Shown piece by piece: positions 35,812 to 46,801 of a stretch of 64,000 nt of DNA. A model generated the notes under the pieces. That model searched no databases, was not told the DNA's origin, and saw nothing but the letters and a program-made list of their open reading frames with translations. The stretch's first letter is position 1, and the number at the start of each line of letters is the position of its first letter. The position numbers and the translations under genes are program-made. This DNA comes from Gigaspora margarita (lineage: Eukaryota; Glomeromycota; Glomeromycetes; Diversisporales; Gigasporaceae), in assembly GCA_009809945.1 (NCBI GenBank), contig WTPW01000681.1, forward strand, positions 221,092 to 285,091, written 5' to 3'.

Positions 35812-36057
35812 TCTTCACTCTGCTGCTATTCGCAATTCCTCAATTTCCTTTATAACTTTTCTTACTGGCATTTCGATAAGCTTGTCTTGCCAGTATATAT
35901 TGTATCTGATTCTTGAGCTTACTTCCGTATTCTGTACCATAAGTAGAGGGCTTCCTGATCTTCTTTTGCTAACATGTCCACTTTGTCGTTCCAGAAATCA
36001 TTACTATGCCCCTTGACTTTAATCACTCTACTTTTATGTTTTTACTACATTTTGTAT

Positions 36058-36825
36058 CTAGAATCTTAAGCAACAAGTTATAGTTCTTTTGCCGTAACTA
36101 CTCCTTGTTTGACCTAAATCTTTCGCTTGCTTTAATTCCAAAATCGCAGCTGCATTGTCTGTATAGATCTTGACCTTGCTATTTTGTGGGGTTAATAATA
36201 GAACTACCCAGATTGCTGCTAGTTCCGTTCTTGTTGACGAGAGCCAATCTTGAATGCTGAGGTTCTCTTTCTGGATCATTTTTTTCTCTTCTTTGTCAAC
36301 CTGTATCCATTCTAAACCTTGTTTACAGCTCTTCCCCCTTTCTGAATTCTCTTTGTGCAATGAACCATTTGTATAAAAAACTACTAAATTATCTGCTATG
36401 CTAATATTTTTATCTAACTGCTCTAGTAGCAAATTTTCACAGTAGTGACTAAAACCCTGCCTTTTTATCAATTCTATTTCTATTCTCTCTATATTAATTA
36501 CTCCTGTCAGGCTTGCTCCAGCAATTTTATCTAACTTCTCTTTTTTAACTACGCACTTTTCTAATGAGCTTTTAACCATATCTGCTGATATGTTAAAAAC
36601 CCAATTGCTCTCCTGCCTTTTAGCGCCCTGGAGTGCTATAAAAATTTCCTTCTTTTGAACCCATTGCTGCTGCGGCTTGTCTGTATTGTTTGCTTTATTC
36701 GCTGTTAATCTAATTCTGGCTCCCTCCTTATTAATGTCTGGCCATTTTTCTAAAAGCACTTTTCTTTCTTTTTTCTCAACTACTCTACGTATATCTATCT
36801 CATTCTCCTTACCCTTTATTAGCAC
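36058..36825 (-). pseudogene. LINE ORF2 RNase H domain
   Basis: 255 codons. RNase H signatures in order: V-V-F-Y-T-N-G-S (catalytic Asp of the usual T-D-G-S replaced by Asn), then S-S-T-R-T-E-L-A-A-I-W (second acidic residue), then V-K-I-Y-T-D-N-A-A-A-I (third). The distal His/Asp part is not visible because the frame ends early. With the first catalytic Asp lost, this copy should be inactive. Confidence 0.85.
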
Positions 36826-37149
36826 CTATTCTTTTTTCCTACCGTCTAATATAATCTCCTTTCGCTTAATCACAGGTGCTAATTTATTTCCTTCTAAGAC
36901 CTGGAATTTCTGTTTAACTTCTCTTGTTAAAGGATTCGCAATGACGGTAGCTTCAATATCTTTAAACCATTGTAGAACTTTTCCTCTATTAGATTTATTC
37001 TTTGATCACATGTATTGGCTCTATAATATAAGCACATTTCCTTGTTCGTTAAGGAGTTGTGTCAAGAAAAGCAGATCGAGCGACGCAAGGACTAGCATAC
37101 TTGACTACTATTTTGTCTTTGAGCAAACTACAGATTACTATGCCTGTGC

Positions 37150-38961
37150 CACATAGCTTCCAGCTATCTTGTGATGCTCTAATAGAGATATTAATTTCCT
37201 TTGCTCTTAGTAATACCAACATAGTTTGGTTAAATTTTCACAATTTTTCAAACATTTTTGAATTACTGTTGTCGTGTAATCCAAAGTCCTCTACTAAGCT
37301 AGCTAGTTTATATCCTTGCTCGATTCTAATTTTTGTGATTGCACTAATCTGGCTTTCATCATTTAGACGATTGTGTACACTAGTTATTTGCTTATTTAAC
37401 AACTCAGCCTCTAAAGCCCGAAAGTTTCCTATATTTCTATGTGTTACTACATAGTTAGGCATTGTGCTCTAGAGTTCAAGCTTGCTCTTAGCTAGTCTAA
37501 TAATTGGCTGATAAATTTTGTTAATTAATACCTTTGACATCCTTGAGAGCTGTAGCAAATAACAGAGCTTAGGAATAATGCACATATTGTTAATATATGC
37601 TAGTTGACTGGCAGTTAGCTTTTTCCATCTCAATGCCTGAACTGTTTGTTGCACTATTCCCTTGGCTTTTAAGAACAATTGCCTTTCGTTTAATCTGCTA
37701 TTCAACCAGACACCAAGCAATCTTGTTATGTTATGCAGTTTTTTGTCTGAAATGAAATCACTACCAAATGTAATGTTTCTTTCTTCTATCCTTGTTTTTG
37801 GGTTAAACACAATCAAATTTGATTTTTTAACATTAATTTGTATATTGTTGATATAAAAAAACTCATTTGCTATTGATATCGTTTTCTCCATAACCTGCTT
37901 GTTTGGCACCACCCATGTAGTATCATCTGCATAGACTACTACAGCCATCTTGATCTCCTTCTTTTGTATATAGTCCCTGGGTCTTAGCTTAGATTTTGAT
38001 GTACTGACATAGTAATCTAGTTCCTTTGCCTCTTGAACTCTTACCAGAAGGGGATCATAAAAAATGCGCCAGAGTAAAGCGGAGAGTGCCTCCTCTTGTT
38101 CAATTCCATCTACCATTTCTACTGGTTCTGTAAGACCAACTGCTGTTATAATTTTTGATGATCGGTTTTCAAAGAGTGATAAAATAACTCTATTGCTTTG
38201 TCTGGTATTTTGATTCACTCCATTGCTCTTTTTAACATACTAAGTGAAACTGAGTCGAATGCCTTTTTCATATCCTGTAGCACTACCCAAAGTTCAACAT
38301 CCTTTTTTTTTGCGTCTTCTACTATCATGTTGACTATATGCACTGGGTGTTCCGTTGAACTGCTAGGCAAACCAGCAAAATTCTATTCTTTTAAAATTTG
38401 GTGCTTGACTAGAACCTCTGATAGCCTGTTTGTTAAAATCTTTGTTATGCACTTTCTGAAAGTCTCTAGAAGAGCAATTGGCCTGGTATTACCCAAATCA
38501 TAATTCCAACTTGTACCTTTCGGAATTGGGTATATTTGGGCATATTTCCACTTTTTAGAGAATGTCACCTCCATAATACAGTAGTTTGCAAACTGTCGAA
38601 AGATTCTTTGAAAAATAGGGCTAGCATTCTTAATTAAATTGTAGGTAATACCTGAGATGCCCGGAGCCGTTTTGATTTTAAGACTTCCAATAACTGTGTA
38701 CCATTCTTCTTCTGTGATTTCTGATAGTATATCCTTAAACCAAGTATTCTAAATACACTTTATTGGTTCATAGATCTGTGTCCAAATACTCCTTCTGCCA
38801 AAATCTTGTAGTTTTCTTGTTCTCATTTGACTTTCAAAGTGAATTTTAGTTTCTTCAAGAACTTTCTTTGGGCTTGTAACTAACACCTTAGTTGCTCCTT
38901 TCTTTTTAAAGAGTCTATCCAATACAACTTTGTTTTGAGGATTTAGCAAACTATTCAACAT
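37150..38961 (-). pseudogene. LINE ORF2 reverse transcriptase domain
   Basis: Read across several frames. N-R-P-I-A-L-L-E-T-type motif (here T-R-P-I-A-L-L-E-T-F-R-K) near 38470, a motif-A-like Q-D-M-K-K-A-F-D-S-V-S near 38260, a motif-B-like stretch ending L-L-W-R-I-F-Y-D-P-L near 38060, and catalytic V-V-V-Y-A-D-D-T near 37925. Thumb-like sequence follows (I-T-R-L-L-G-V-W-L-N). At least three frame interruptions are present (about 38745, 38385 and 38220). It produced cDNA by target-primed reverse transcription when active. Confidence 0.85.
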
Positions 38962-39369
38962 CTTTCCTTGCTTATTTGCTATTATCTCGTATCTGCATTC
39001 TATGCATTTCTCTATTTTCCTTCTTTTATACTTTTCTATTTTATCTGATCTTCTCTTATTAACAATTCACCACTATTCTTTCATATCGTTATACCAATCT
39101 TCTAGATCCCTTATTGGTAGCCAAGGCATACTAAGATTGAATTTCTTGTTTTGTTTTGAAATATCTAGATTAATAATCAGTTTTTCTTTTACTTGATTTA
39201 TATCGAAGTTACTCTTTTTTATCGAGCACATCCACTTGCTCATTTTGGAGACTAATCCAGAGAGCTTAGACTTTTTGTTGGGGCCTTCTTTATGCAATGG
39301 ATTATTGTACATCTTCTTTCTTGGTATGCTCCTATTCACTGCTTCTATGATACTCGATTTAATGACATT

Positions 39370-40440
39370 CTATGCTTGATTTATTAGCTGTACTTGACAA
39401 CTTCCTTTTCCATTTTTACTATTATTAGTACTTGATAACTTGTCCAGCATGGTTTTCTCTTTTTGTAGCTTCTTATCCAAAACTGATCTAAAATCTTCCC
39501 AATTTCCTGTAGTGGCTTGATCATAGAGATAGACTATTCTGTGATATTGTCTGTTCTTCTCAACTGCTACTGTCGAGCCAAAGATTTGTAGGTTGAGCCA
39601 TAGTGTTGTGGAGGTTGCTTTGTGATCACTACATGTGACAAAATATATATCCAAAATCTCTGCTCTGGTCAAACTTTCTATTAGGTTTTCTGATATCCAT
39701 ATTTGGTCTATTCTTGTACCACTTTGACTATTAGACCATGTGACTTCTTTTTCTGTCAGATTTAAGAATCTAAATATGTCTATAAAGTCATTCTTGTTTA
39801 ACCATCTATGTATTTTTGAAACTTTGTGACTACTAACTTTGCTTTTTGATATTTTGTCTAGCTCTAAGTCCACTACGCAATTAAAGTCCCCTAAAATTAC
39901 AATATGTGTTCGCTTATTATGTTTGCCATATATATCTGTAATCTCCTTTATCACCTGGTTCATTTCACTTCTATTATTTGGTGGGATATAAATCACAATT
40001 ATAATTAACTCTATATTTCTAAAATAGAATCTTGCTGCCATTATGAACTCGCTGATTCTATCTACACCTCCTAGATACTTTTCCCACACATGCTTGATAC
40101 CTAATGCAACACCTAAAGCTTTCCTTTTCTCTATTGATGTATCTGACCAAAAAAATTTAAAATTTTCTACTTTTTTCCCTACAAAAAACCCTTCCTTTCT
40201 GTCCAAATTTGTCTCTATTACTGCAAATATGTCAAATGCTTTATCATCTAACCACTAACCCAATGTTTCAAATTTTTGTTAATTTGTTTTTAATCCATTG
40301 ATATTGTGACAACCTATTTTTAAAGTTAACTCCTTTTGCAGTAACCCTTTCCTATTCGTGTTTACACTGGGAACTCTGCTTGATGAACCAACTGGTTCAT
40401 CTATTGATTCATATACAACTAGTGCACCTGTTAGAAGCGT
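39370..40440 (-). pseudogene. LINE ORF2 APE-type endonuclease
   Basis: The opening G-C-H-N-I-N-G-L-K near 40310 is the usual APE start, followed by F-A-V-I-E-T-N-L (catalytic Glu). The 278-codon open part contains I-V-I-L-G-D-F-N, then T-W-S-N...R-I-D-Q-I-W-I-S and a terminal C-S-D-H-K-A (catalytic Asp-His). These are the standard exonuclease-endonuclease-phosphatase residues, all present. The first ~40 codons contain stops. The domain nicks target DNA in active relatives. Confidence 0.88.
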
Positions 40441-40492
40441 GACAGTAGACTCGTCTGACTCCTTTCAATATTGTCGAGTCTGTTAGTAATAT

Positions 40493-41982
40493 TTAATAGC
40501 AGATCTTGATTTTGCTTATTTCGAGTTCATGTGCTTTTTCTTTAAACATGTTACTTGCTGAACCATTATTCACATACAGATTCTCTTTGGACATCTTGAT
40601 TACCTTAGACCTTACTCTTGATGTTTCTCTATCTTGTTCCTTTAAAGATTCACGTCTAGTTCTTCCTGAGGTAATCTTTCGTAAGTTTATATCCCTGTTC
40701 TCTCCCGAACTTAAGAAGCTTCTTTTATTGATAATTTTTATAGCATTTGAGCCTATTACTATCCCTTTCCCTTCCGTATTGTGGTTACTTTTGGTTGTCA
40801 GAGTATTTCTATGACACCATTCTAGTTTGGTATGAAAGTAGTAAACTGTTTTTTGCAGAGCATCAACATAATCTTGTTCGTTTGTAAAGTAAATAGAAGC
40901 TGTTTCCCTTTGATTCCCATTGCTATTGGAAGAGATATATACTGCTTTAGCATTAATACATCTCAGTTGCCTTAGTAAGACTGACTCAATTGCCCATTTT
41001 GGACTATTTTTGGCAATGAGCTTGTATCTACTTCTTTCTGCAAGAGTCTCTGCATCAAAGTATCCCTTCGTAAGTCTAATTATTTTTTCATTTTCAAAAT
41101 GAACTGCCCATGCGTTTTCTAATTCTTTTTCACGTTTTTTATTTTTGAACTCTATTTCTATGAAGGCAGCTTTTGATTTACCATTTGCTTTAAAGCTTTT
41201 TACTATTAATCTACTGCAAAAACTGAGATTCTTTCTGATTTGGCGAGCAGGGGTTTTATTTGGTATGTCCCATAATGTGAGGCTTCTCTTGATTTTTTCC
41301 TTTTGTAATCTAGATGGAGTCGAATAATTTGCTAAAGTTTGTTTCGCAGGAACTATGATATCAACTTCCTGCATTGGGTTTATCTCTATGTTACTTTCAC
41401 CTGAAGCTTTATTTGGGTTGATTTCCATTAAAGCCGAGTTAACCATATCATTTCCTTTTCTATATGGTATTGGTAGTTTTGGTAGTTCTTGAACTATTAG
41501 ATGAGTTGTTTCACTTCTTTTTGGTGAATAATCTCCTTTTTCACTTTTATTCTGACTCTCGTAAATGTCTAGCTCTATTGGGGCTTTGGGGAGGTTCACT
41601 TTAGTTATTTCTACATCTACAGCCATTTGTTCACTTGAGGTTTCCTTCTCTAATTGTTCCTCAATGGCATAGTCAAAGTGGCCTGACTCTGAATCCAATA
41701 GCACGGTTTTTCTTTTTCGTTGGTTATCCTGCTTACTAAACTTTTTAATTTCTTTTAATTGTTTTTTGTTATCATTGGATAGTATTCTATAAGTTGCCTT
41801 ATGATAAAGATTTCTTCTGCAGAGATTACTTGTACTGCCTTGGCGATTTCTTTGTTAATAATTTGTATTTTGCTACATCCTCTACTCAACAGCTTCGAAC
41901 AACTACTAACTCCTAAGCTAATGGCTCTGCTCTCCTTTTTAAGGAAATCTACCTTCCATTCTGGAACAATATGGGTGTTCAT
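40493..41982 (-). pseudogene. LINE ORF1 with RRM-like domain
   Basis: Two overlapping readings (about 75 and 403 codons) join through a single frame change near 41760, giving an ORF1 of roughly 490 residues. The C-terminal half has an RRM-like region: R-Y-K-L-I-A-K-N near residue 205 of the longer reading, then V-L-L-R-Q-L, A-K-A-V-Y-I-S, T-A-S-I-Y-F-T-N-E and a W-C-H-R end. The rest is charged and probably disordered. ORF1 proteins of this kind coat the LINE RNA. It ends about 50 bp before ORF2 sequence begins. Confidence 0.7.
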
Positions 41983-42389
41983 TAATTAACTATGTTTGGA
42001 ATTGATCTACCAATAATTTTTTTCTATTTTGACACATGTACGGTTTGTTTACTTATTTGATCTGTTTGTTTATTTGTTTACTGATTGATTGTTCACGGAT
42101 GTGTTTGTTGTAGCTGATCTACACTATAGGATATTGCCAAATTCTACAAAATTCTAAAAAAAAAGCTGTGAAAAAAGTTTTTAAAGAAATTTTCCTCAAT
42201 TTTTGGTTGGTTTCTTGCTCTAGGCTGCTTTTGTTTTAGCAAACTCATGCTGAAATTTAAAGTGTCAACTTTTTTAATTAGACTTGCTTGTTTGTTTATT
42301 AATAAGGTTATCCTGTATCTTCACTTTTACTCCTGTTCGGGTGTGGTCGTAAGGATCAGCGGAAAGAGTTTTTTTATTTTTTTATTTTG
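41983..42389 (-). other. LINE 5' UTR
   Basis: The T-rich (plus-strand) leader between ORF1 and the proposed 5' end contains a GC-richer patch, CGGGTGTGGTCGTAAGGATC, near 42338-42357. The exact start depends on the tentative TSD near 42390. Confidence 0.5.
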
Positions 42390-42838
42390 TTTAAAGATAA
42401 AATAAAATGTCCATTATTATTCTAGTTCAGGATAATTTCAAAACTGGTTATCTGAAAAGAAAAGTCCATGAATAAGGTAAAGAGTAAGAAAAGTATTAAT
42501 TTGTTTTAAACAAGAAGTTTAGCTATTAAGTTGCAAGGTTCAACTATTAGAGTCCATGTTTCAAGTGAAAAGCAATTGTTGTTTTCTTTTAAAAGGTCTA
42601 ATATAAGCTTTACTATTCCATTTCATTGTTGGCACAGTTGTTGTTTCTTTTGTTCTTGTTGCTTATGTTTTGAGAATCTTTTATTTTGCCTCTTTTTCCA
42701 AAAATAATATCCTTTTGTTATTCTACTTCTAAAGAAGAATACCATGTTGAAAAATAATTGCTAACTGTTTCTAATAATTTCTGATTATTTCTAATATTTC
42801 TAGCTGTTTTTAATAATTTTCACCAAAAGGCACCAAAA
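42390..42838 (-). other. Interior of the LTR fossil (5' part)
   Basis: About 450 bp between the LINE 5' end and the right LTR. It would be the leader of the element. A Lys/Ser-codon-rich AT sequence, with no domain recognised. Confidence 0.5.
42821..42835 (-). other. Primer-binding-like site of the LTR element
   Basis: Read on the minus strand this is TGGTGCCTTTTGGTG, starting three bases after the LTR end. TGG pairs with a tRNA CCA tail, and the rest would fit a tRNA whose acceptor 5' strand is GCCTTTT. The tRNA was not identified. Confidence 0.6.
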
Positions 42839-43406
42839 TGTTACAAGCGACTATAGCCTTCAATATAGTACTTGCAGCATAATACACAGCAACAGGGATC
42901 TTGTAAGGGTCAGAGAAGATATGAAGCGGTGTGCAAGTGGAATATTATTTCACTATAGCGGTTTGGTATATTTATTAAAGAGCAAAAGGATATTTATTGG
43001 GATAAGATATATTTTATTAATAATAATAGGATATAATATAGAGAGGGTATTTATTTATAAACATTAGAAGAGGAGATGGGGAATCTGAGTCTGTGCCTAA
43101 AGCTAATGTACAGTAAAGCAGAAAGCTAGAGTTTATATATCTTTTAGAAAACTAATAAAACTCGTAAAACTAATAAAACTAATAAAACTTATAAAACTAA
43201 TAAAACTAATAAAACTAATAAAACTAATAAAACTAATAAAAACAATAAAACTAATAAAACTAATAAAACTAATAAAACTAATAAAACTAATAAAACTAAT
43301 AAAACTAATAAAACTAATAAAACTAATAAAACTAATAAAACTAATAAAACTAATAAAACTAATAAAACTAATAAAACTAATAAAACTAATAAAACTAATA
43401 AAACTA
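42839..43406 (-). repeat. LTR (5' LTR of the minus-strand element), truncated by gap
   Basis: Its first ~320 bp closely match 29530-29850. The 9-bp ACTAATAAA minisatellite has expanded to at least 26 units before running into the gap. Confidence 0.85.
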
Positions 43407-43733
43407 NNNNNNNNNNNNNNNNNNNNNNNNNNNNNNNNNNNNNNNNNNNNNNNNNNNNNNNNNNNNNNNNNNNNNNNNNNNNNNNNNNNNNNNNNNNNNN
43501 NNNNNNNNNNNNNNNNNNNNNNNNNNNNNNNNNNNNNNNNNNNNNNNNNNNNNNNNNNNNNNNNNNNNNNNNNNNNNNNNNNNNNNNNNNNNNNNNNNNN
43601 NNNNNNNNNNNNNNNNNNNNNNNNNNNNNNNNNNNNNNNNNNNNNNNNNNNNNNNNNNNNNNNNNNNNNNNNNNNNNNNNNNNNNNNNNNNNNNNNNNNN
43701 NNNNNNNNNNNNNNNNNNNNNNNNNNNNNNNNN
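43407..43733. other. Assembly gap (327 N)
   Basis: Lies between an expanded 9-bp minisatellite and a perfect palindrome, both hard to assemble. Reading frames across it are artefacts. Confidence 0.99.
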
Positions 43734-44029
43734 CGCAGGCGCATAGCCATGCATATCCTGAATATACAGTTAAAATTTTAGCTTAATTGGATCAGTAGTT
43801 GTTAAAATATAAATTTTTAAAGTTTTTTAAAATTTTATAACCAAATTACTATGTTGTACAAAAGTTGCACAAAAATTACTATAGTAATTTTTGTGCAACT
43901 TTTGTACAACATAGTAATTTGGTTATAAAATTTTAAAAAACTTTAAAAATTTATATTTTAACAACTACTGATCCAATTAAGCTAAAATTTTAACTGTATA
44001 TTCAGGATATGCATGGCTATGCGCCTGCG
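43734..44029. repeat. Perfect palindrome, 148-bp arms, no loop
   Basis: The left arm starts CGCAGGCGCATAGCCATGC and the right arm ends GCATGGCTATGCGCCTGCG. I found no mismatch between arms, and the centre is ACTAT/AGTAA-type with no spacer. It contains the word AATTGGATCAGTAGTTGTTA. It is either a very young foldback element or an assembly fold-over at the gap edge; the true left end may lie within the N run. Confidence 0.8.
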
Positions 44030-45317
44030 CAGTTCAAACTTGTTACACTGCATATAGCTTGCGAAAATGCTTAAAATCAATTTTTTTTTAAAAAAAATTT
44101 AATTTTTTTTTTTAAAATTTTAATTTTTAAAAAATTTATTACTTAACAAATTGCTTATAAAAGAATAATAAAAAATATATCAAAAGATAGCCCAGGATCT
44201 ATATTATTTGACATAAAAAAATTTATTGATAAGTTATTAAAATTTAAAAATTTTTATATATAGACAACATTAACTTTTGGCTTTTTTCTGCCAGAATAAA
44301 TGAGATGACCAATAATAATTTTTAATTCACATATAACTTTAGTGGACTTGATAAAAAAACTAGACTAATTATTGATAAAACATATAGTCAGATTCTTTGT
44401 TAAGCCTATTAAAAAGAATATTTAAATTATAAAACTAAGAATTATTAAATTTGAAACAATCATATTAGCTACAAGTGTAATTTGACCAGAAAAAAATTTA
44501 TTGTTATAGCTGATGCTAAAAAAGCTAATGCTGTAATTTCAATCTATTTTAATACAAATTTTTTAAAAATTTTTTGGGGTAATTATGTTTGTTTTTTTTT
44601 TAAAGTTGGGTTAGAGTTTAGAGTTAGAATTGATTATTAAAGAGTATATATAGATTTTAGCAGGGCATATATTTTCAAATTGTGATTCCAAATTTCAGCA
44701 TCAGCTATTTTCAGTATTAGCTATGATATTTATTAATTTATTAATTGGTTAAGCAAACTAAAATATTTAATATTAATAGATTCAACTAATTAAGATTACT
44801 TCATGTTTTATTTTAGAAATTATTAGATCTTTACTCAAATTTTTGTCTTAATTTTGCTTAATTTTTATGTTTATTTATTTTCTTTTTAGAACTTTTTGAA
44901 TTCTTGTCTGTTTCTAATATTATTTATATTTTGTCAACCAATTACTAATCTTACTAGTTGTACAAATCAACTAATTAGGCATTTGCTCAACTATTTATTC
45001 AAAATGTTTCAGTTTGTATCAGTTAACTGATTATAGCCAAACTAGTTCAAATTGCTACTTTTTTTTTTAAACTTGATTAAACAATAATATTTGTATTGCA
45101 GTATTGTAACTAACTAATATCACTTATTAGTTTACAATTTGAACTATTATATACCTATAATATTTATTAAGATTCTTATATAATTTGTTGTAGTGATCTT
45201 TTACCTAAATATAATAACTTAATTACTATCAAATTTTTAAAAAAATGATTATATTAATTAATTATGCAATAGTTAAATATGTTATATTTACTTTTTTGAA
45301 TATAAACAAATACAATC
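44030..45317. other. AT-rich stretch with a lone TIR end
   Basis: No gene. GCCAGAATAAATGAGATGAC at 44292-44311 matches the end of the 27624-28610 element, without a partner here. Confidence 0.4.
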
Positions 45318-45334
45318 AACTTAGAATTTATTTT

Positions 45335-46081
45335 ATTTTATTTTTTTTTTTCCTACTTTGACAGCCTCGCTAATAATTTATTAGAATATAATAAATTGGA
45401 GTACATTTTTTGAGAACAAGGGTACAACTAGCCACACGTGCACTTTTGGTGCCTAATTTAAGTAGTCCGCCCGAAGGTTCTACACTAGCTACCATACCTA
45501 CAACCCAACTACGGAAGTTGCCTATTTAAACCCTCTGATTCCTACTAACGATCCAACCAACATTTAATTCCAAAGTCTGACATCACTCCACTTCCACTTA
45601 AGGAAATCAAGTGCAACCTGTCTGCGCCAGTCTTTAAACCAGAAGGATTACCATTAAACAGCCACATCCCATTTCGTAGTTATTCATGGATTTTCAGTAC
45701 CGACGCATCTGCATTATACTGACACTTGCAGTCCGAATCACTCCGAACCGCTAGGTACCTCCCTTGCCCTTTTAAGGTTCATTCAAATCCTGGCACTGAC
45801 CTCTTTTTATGGTAGCACCGTCAGAGATCCTAAACTACCTCCTTAATCGGGACTTCCCAAACGGGTTTCTGTTTTTCCGGTTCCTTGGATTTTTAATTGC
45901 GCCCGCGAGCTCCCATTCAAGATAGTGGAACCAAGGTTACAGGTTTCTCACCCAACCGATATTGAGTCACAGTTACCATAACACAGGCCTATTTTTCGTT
46001 ATCGTCGTCAGTGGGATTTGAACTTTAGACCTGCCGCTTGGGGGGTGACAACCTGGCCACTTCTCTAGATCGCCACACCCT
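45335..46081 (-). mobile_element. tRNA-headed SINE, 17-bp TSD, poly(A) tail
   Basis: A GC-richer island (near half GC by eye) is flanked by perfect AACTTAGAATTTATTTT duplications at 45318-45334 and 46082-46098. Its A tail appears as a T run at 45341-45351, so it runs on the minus strand. The 5' end (GGGTGTGGCGATCTAGAGAAG...) carries a pol III A-box-like region and a clear B box, AAGTTCAAATCCC, about 55-65 bases in, as in a tRNA. The length of ~747 bp is long for a SINE. Its last ~40 bases before the A tail resemble the 3' end of the LINE at 34768, suggesting LINE-assisted mobilisation. A perfect TSD implies recent insertion. Confidence 0.85.
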
Positions 46082-46801
46082 AACTTAGAATTTATTTTGT
46101 ATTCTTTACTTCTTGTTATTTATATATAACTAATCAAGAAATTGCATGCTATTTAAAATTAATATGCTCTATTTAATTTTTGGAAATGTCAACCAAATTT
46201 GACAAGTATAATCAATAAAAATGATTATTAATTTGTTGTTACTATTTATGGCTTGCTTTGTACAGTATGCTTTAATATTTGTATTCAAAAAATAGGATTT
46301 AAATATAAAAATTTCCAGTAATCATTTGCATAAAGATCAAGTCTGTAATTATTGTAAAATTTTGATTATTTGCATAATTAATATAGTAATATTATCATTC
46401 CTCAATTAATTTATAAATTAATAACATATATAAAATCAAGTTATATCTGATAAATAATGAAATTCATAGTCTTTTGTGTTATATAATAATTTAGTTATTA
46501 TCTATTTACATTATTAAAAGCAATTTTCATATAGATATTATTAATTGGGACATTAACTAAAAAATAAACAAAAACTTACAATAAAAATCAACAATAATTT
46601 GATACTAGTAAACTCAACTTTAACTATATAATATGAGTTACTAAAATGTAAATAAGTTCAGTAACAAAATGTTTTATAGTAACTTGCTATAGAAATTATA
46701 ATTACTCTAATGCAATAATGTAGTTACCAAAATAGCAAGATCTGTAACTAAATCTTTTATAATTAGAAATTATAAAAATTCTAATATGATAATTTTGATA
46801 C

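Larger units (their letters stand above)
34768..42389 (-). mobile_element. LINE with ORF1, APE endonuclease, RT, RNase H (I/Tad-like)
   Basis: A near full-length non-LTR retrotransposon on the minus strand. Its domains in order are ORF1 with an RRM-like fold, APE-type endonuclease, reverse transcriptase with Y-A-D-D, RNase H and a C-terminal C-C-H-C motif. It ends in an A tail (T run at 34768-34777 on the plus strand). A possible TSD is TTTAAAAATAAAA beside the tail versus TTTAAAGATAAAA near 42390, 12 of 13 matching, though A-rich. The APE plus RNase H layout suits the I/Jockey/Tad group; the clade is uncertain. Several frameshifts and stops make it inactive. It sits inside the LTR fossil in the same orientation and so is younger. 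Confidence 0.9.
29530..43406 (-). mobile_element. LTR retrotransposon fossil, split by a LINE
   Basis: Two direct repeats with TGTTA...TAACA ends (29530-30066, and 42839 into the assembly gap) bound a ~12.8-kb interior. A primer-binding-like site next to the right LTR and a polypurine tract next to the left LTR set the orientation to minus. About 7.6 kb of the interior is an inserted LINE, leaving about 5 kb of its own sequence. No protease, reverse transcriptase, RNase H or integrase of an LTR type was recognised there, so it is either a non-autonomous (LARD-like) element or too decayed; it is a broken fossil. By eye the LTRs differ at about 14 of 320 compared bases, mostly transitions, so it is moderately young. 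The TSD cannot be checked because the right end lies in the gap. Confidence 0.8.

Noticed and set aside
43133-43754. Long Ser/Phe/Ile repeat frame on the minus strand
   Set aside because: Translation of the 9-bp LTR minisatellite plus gap.
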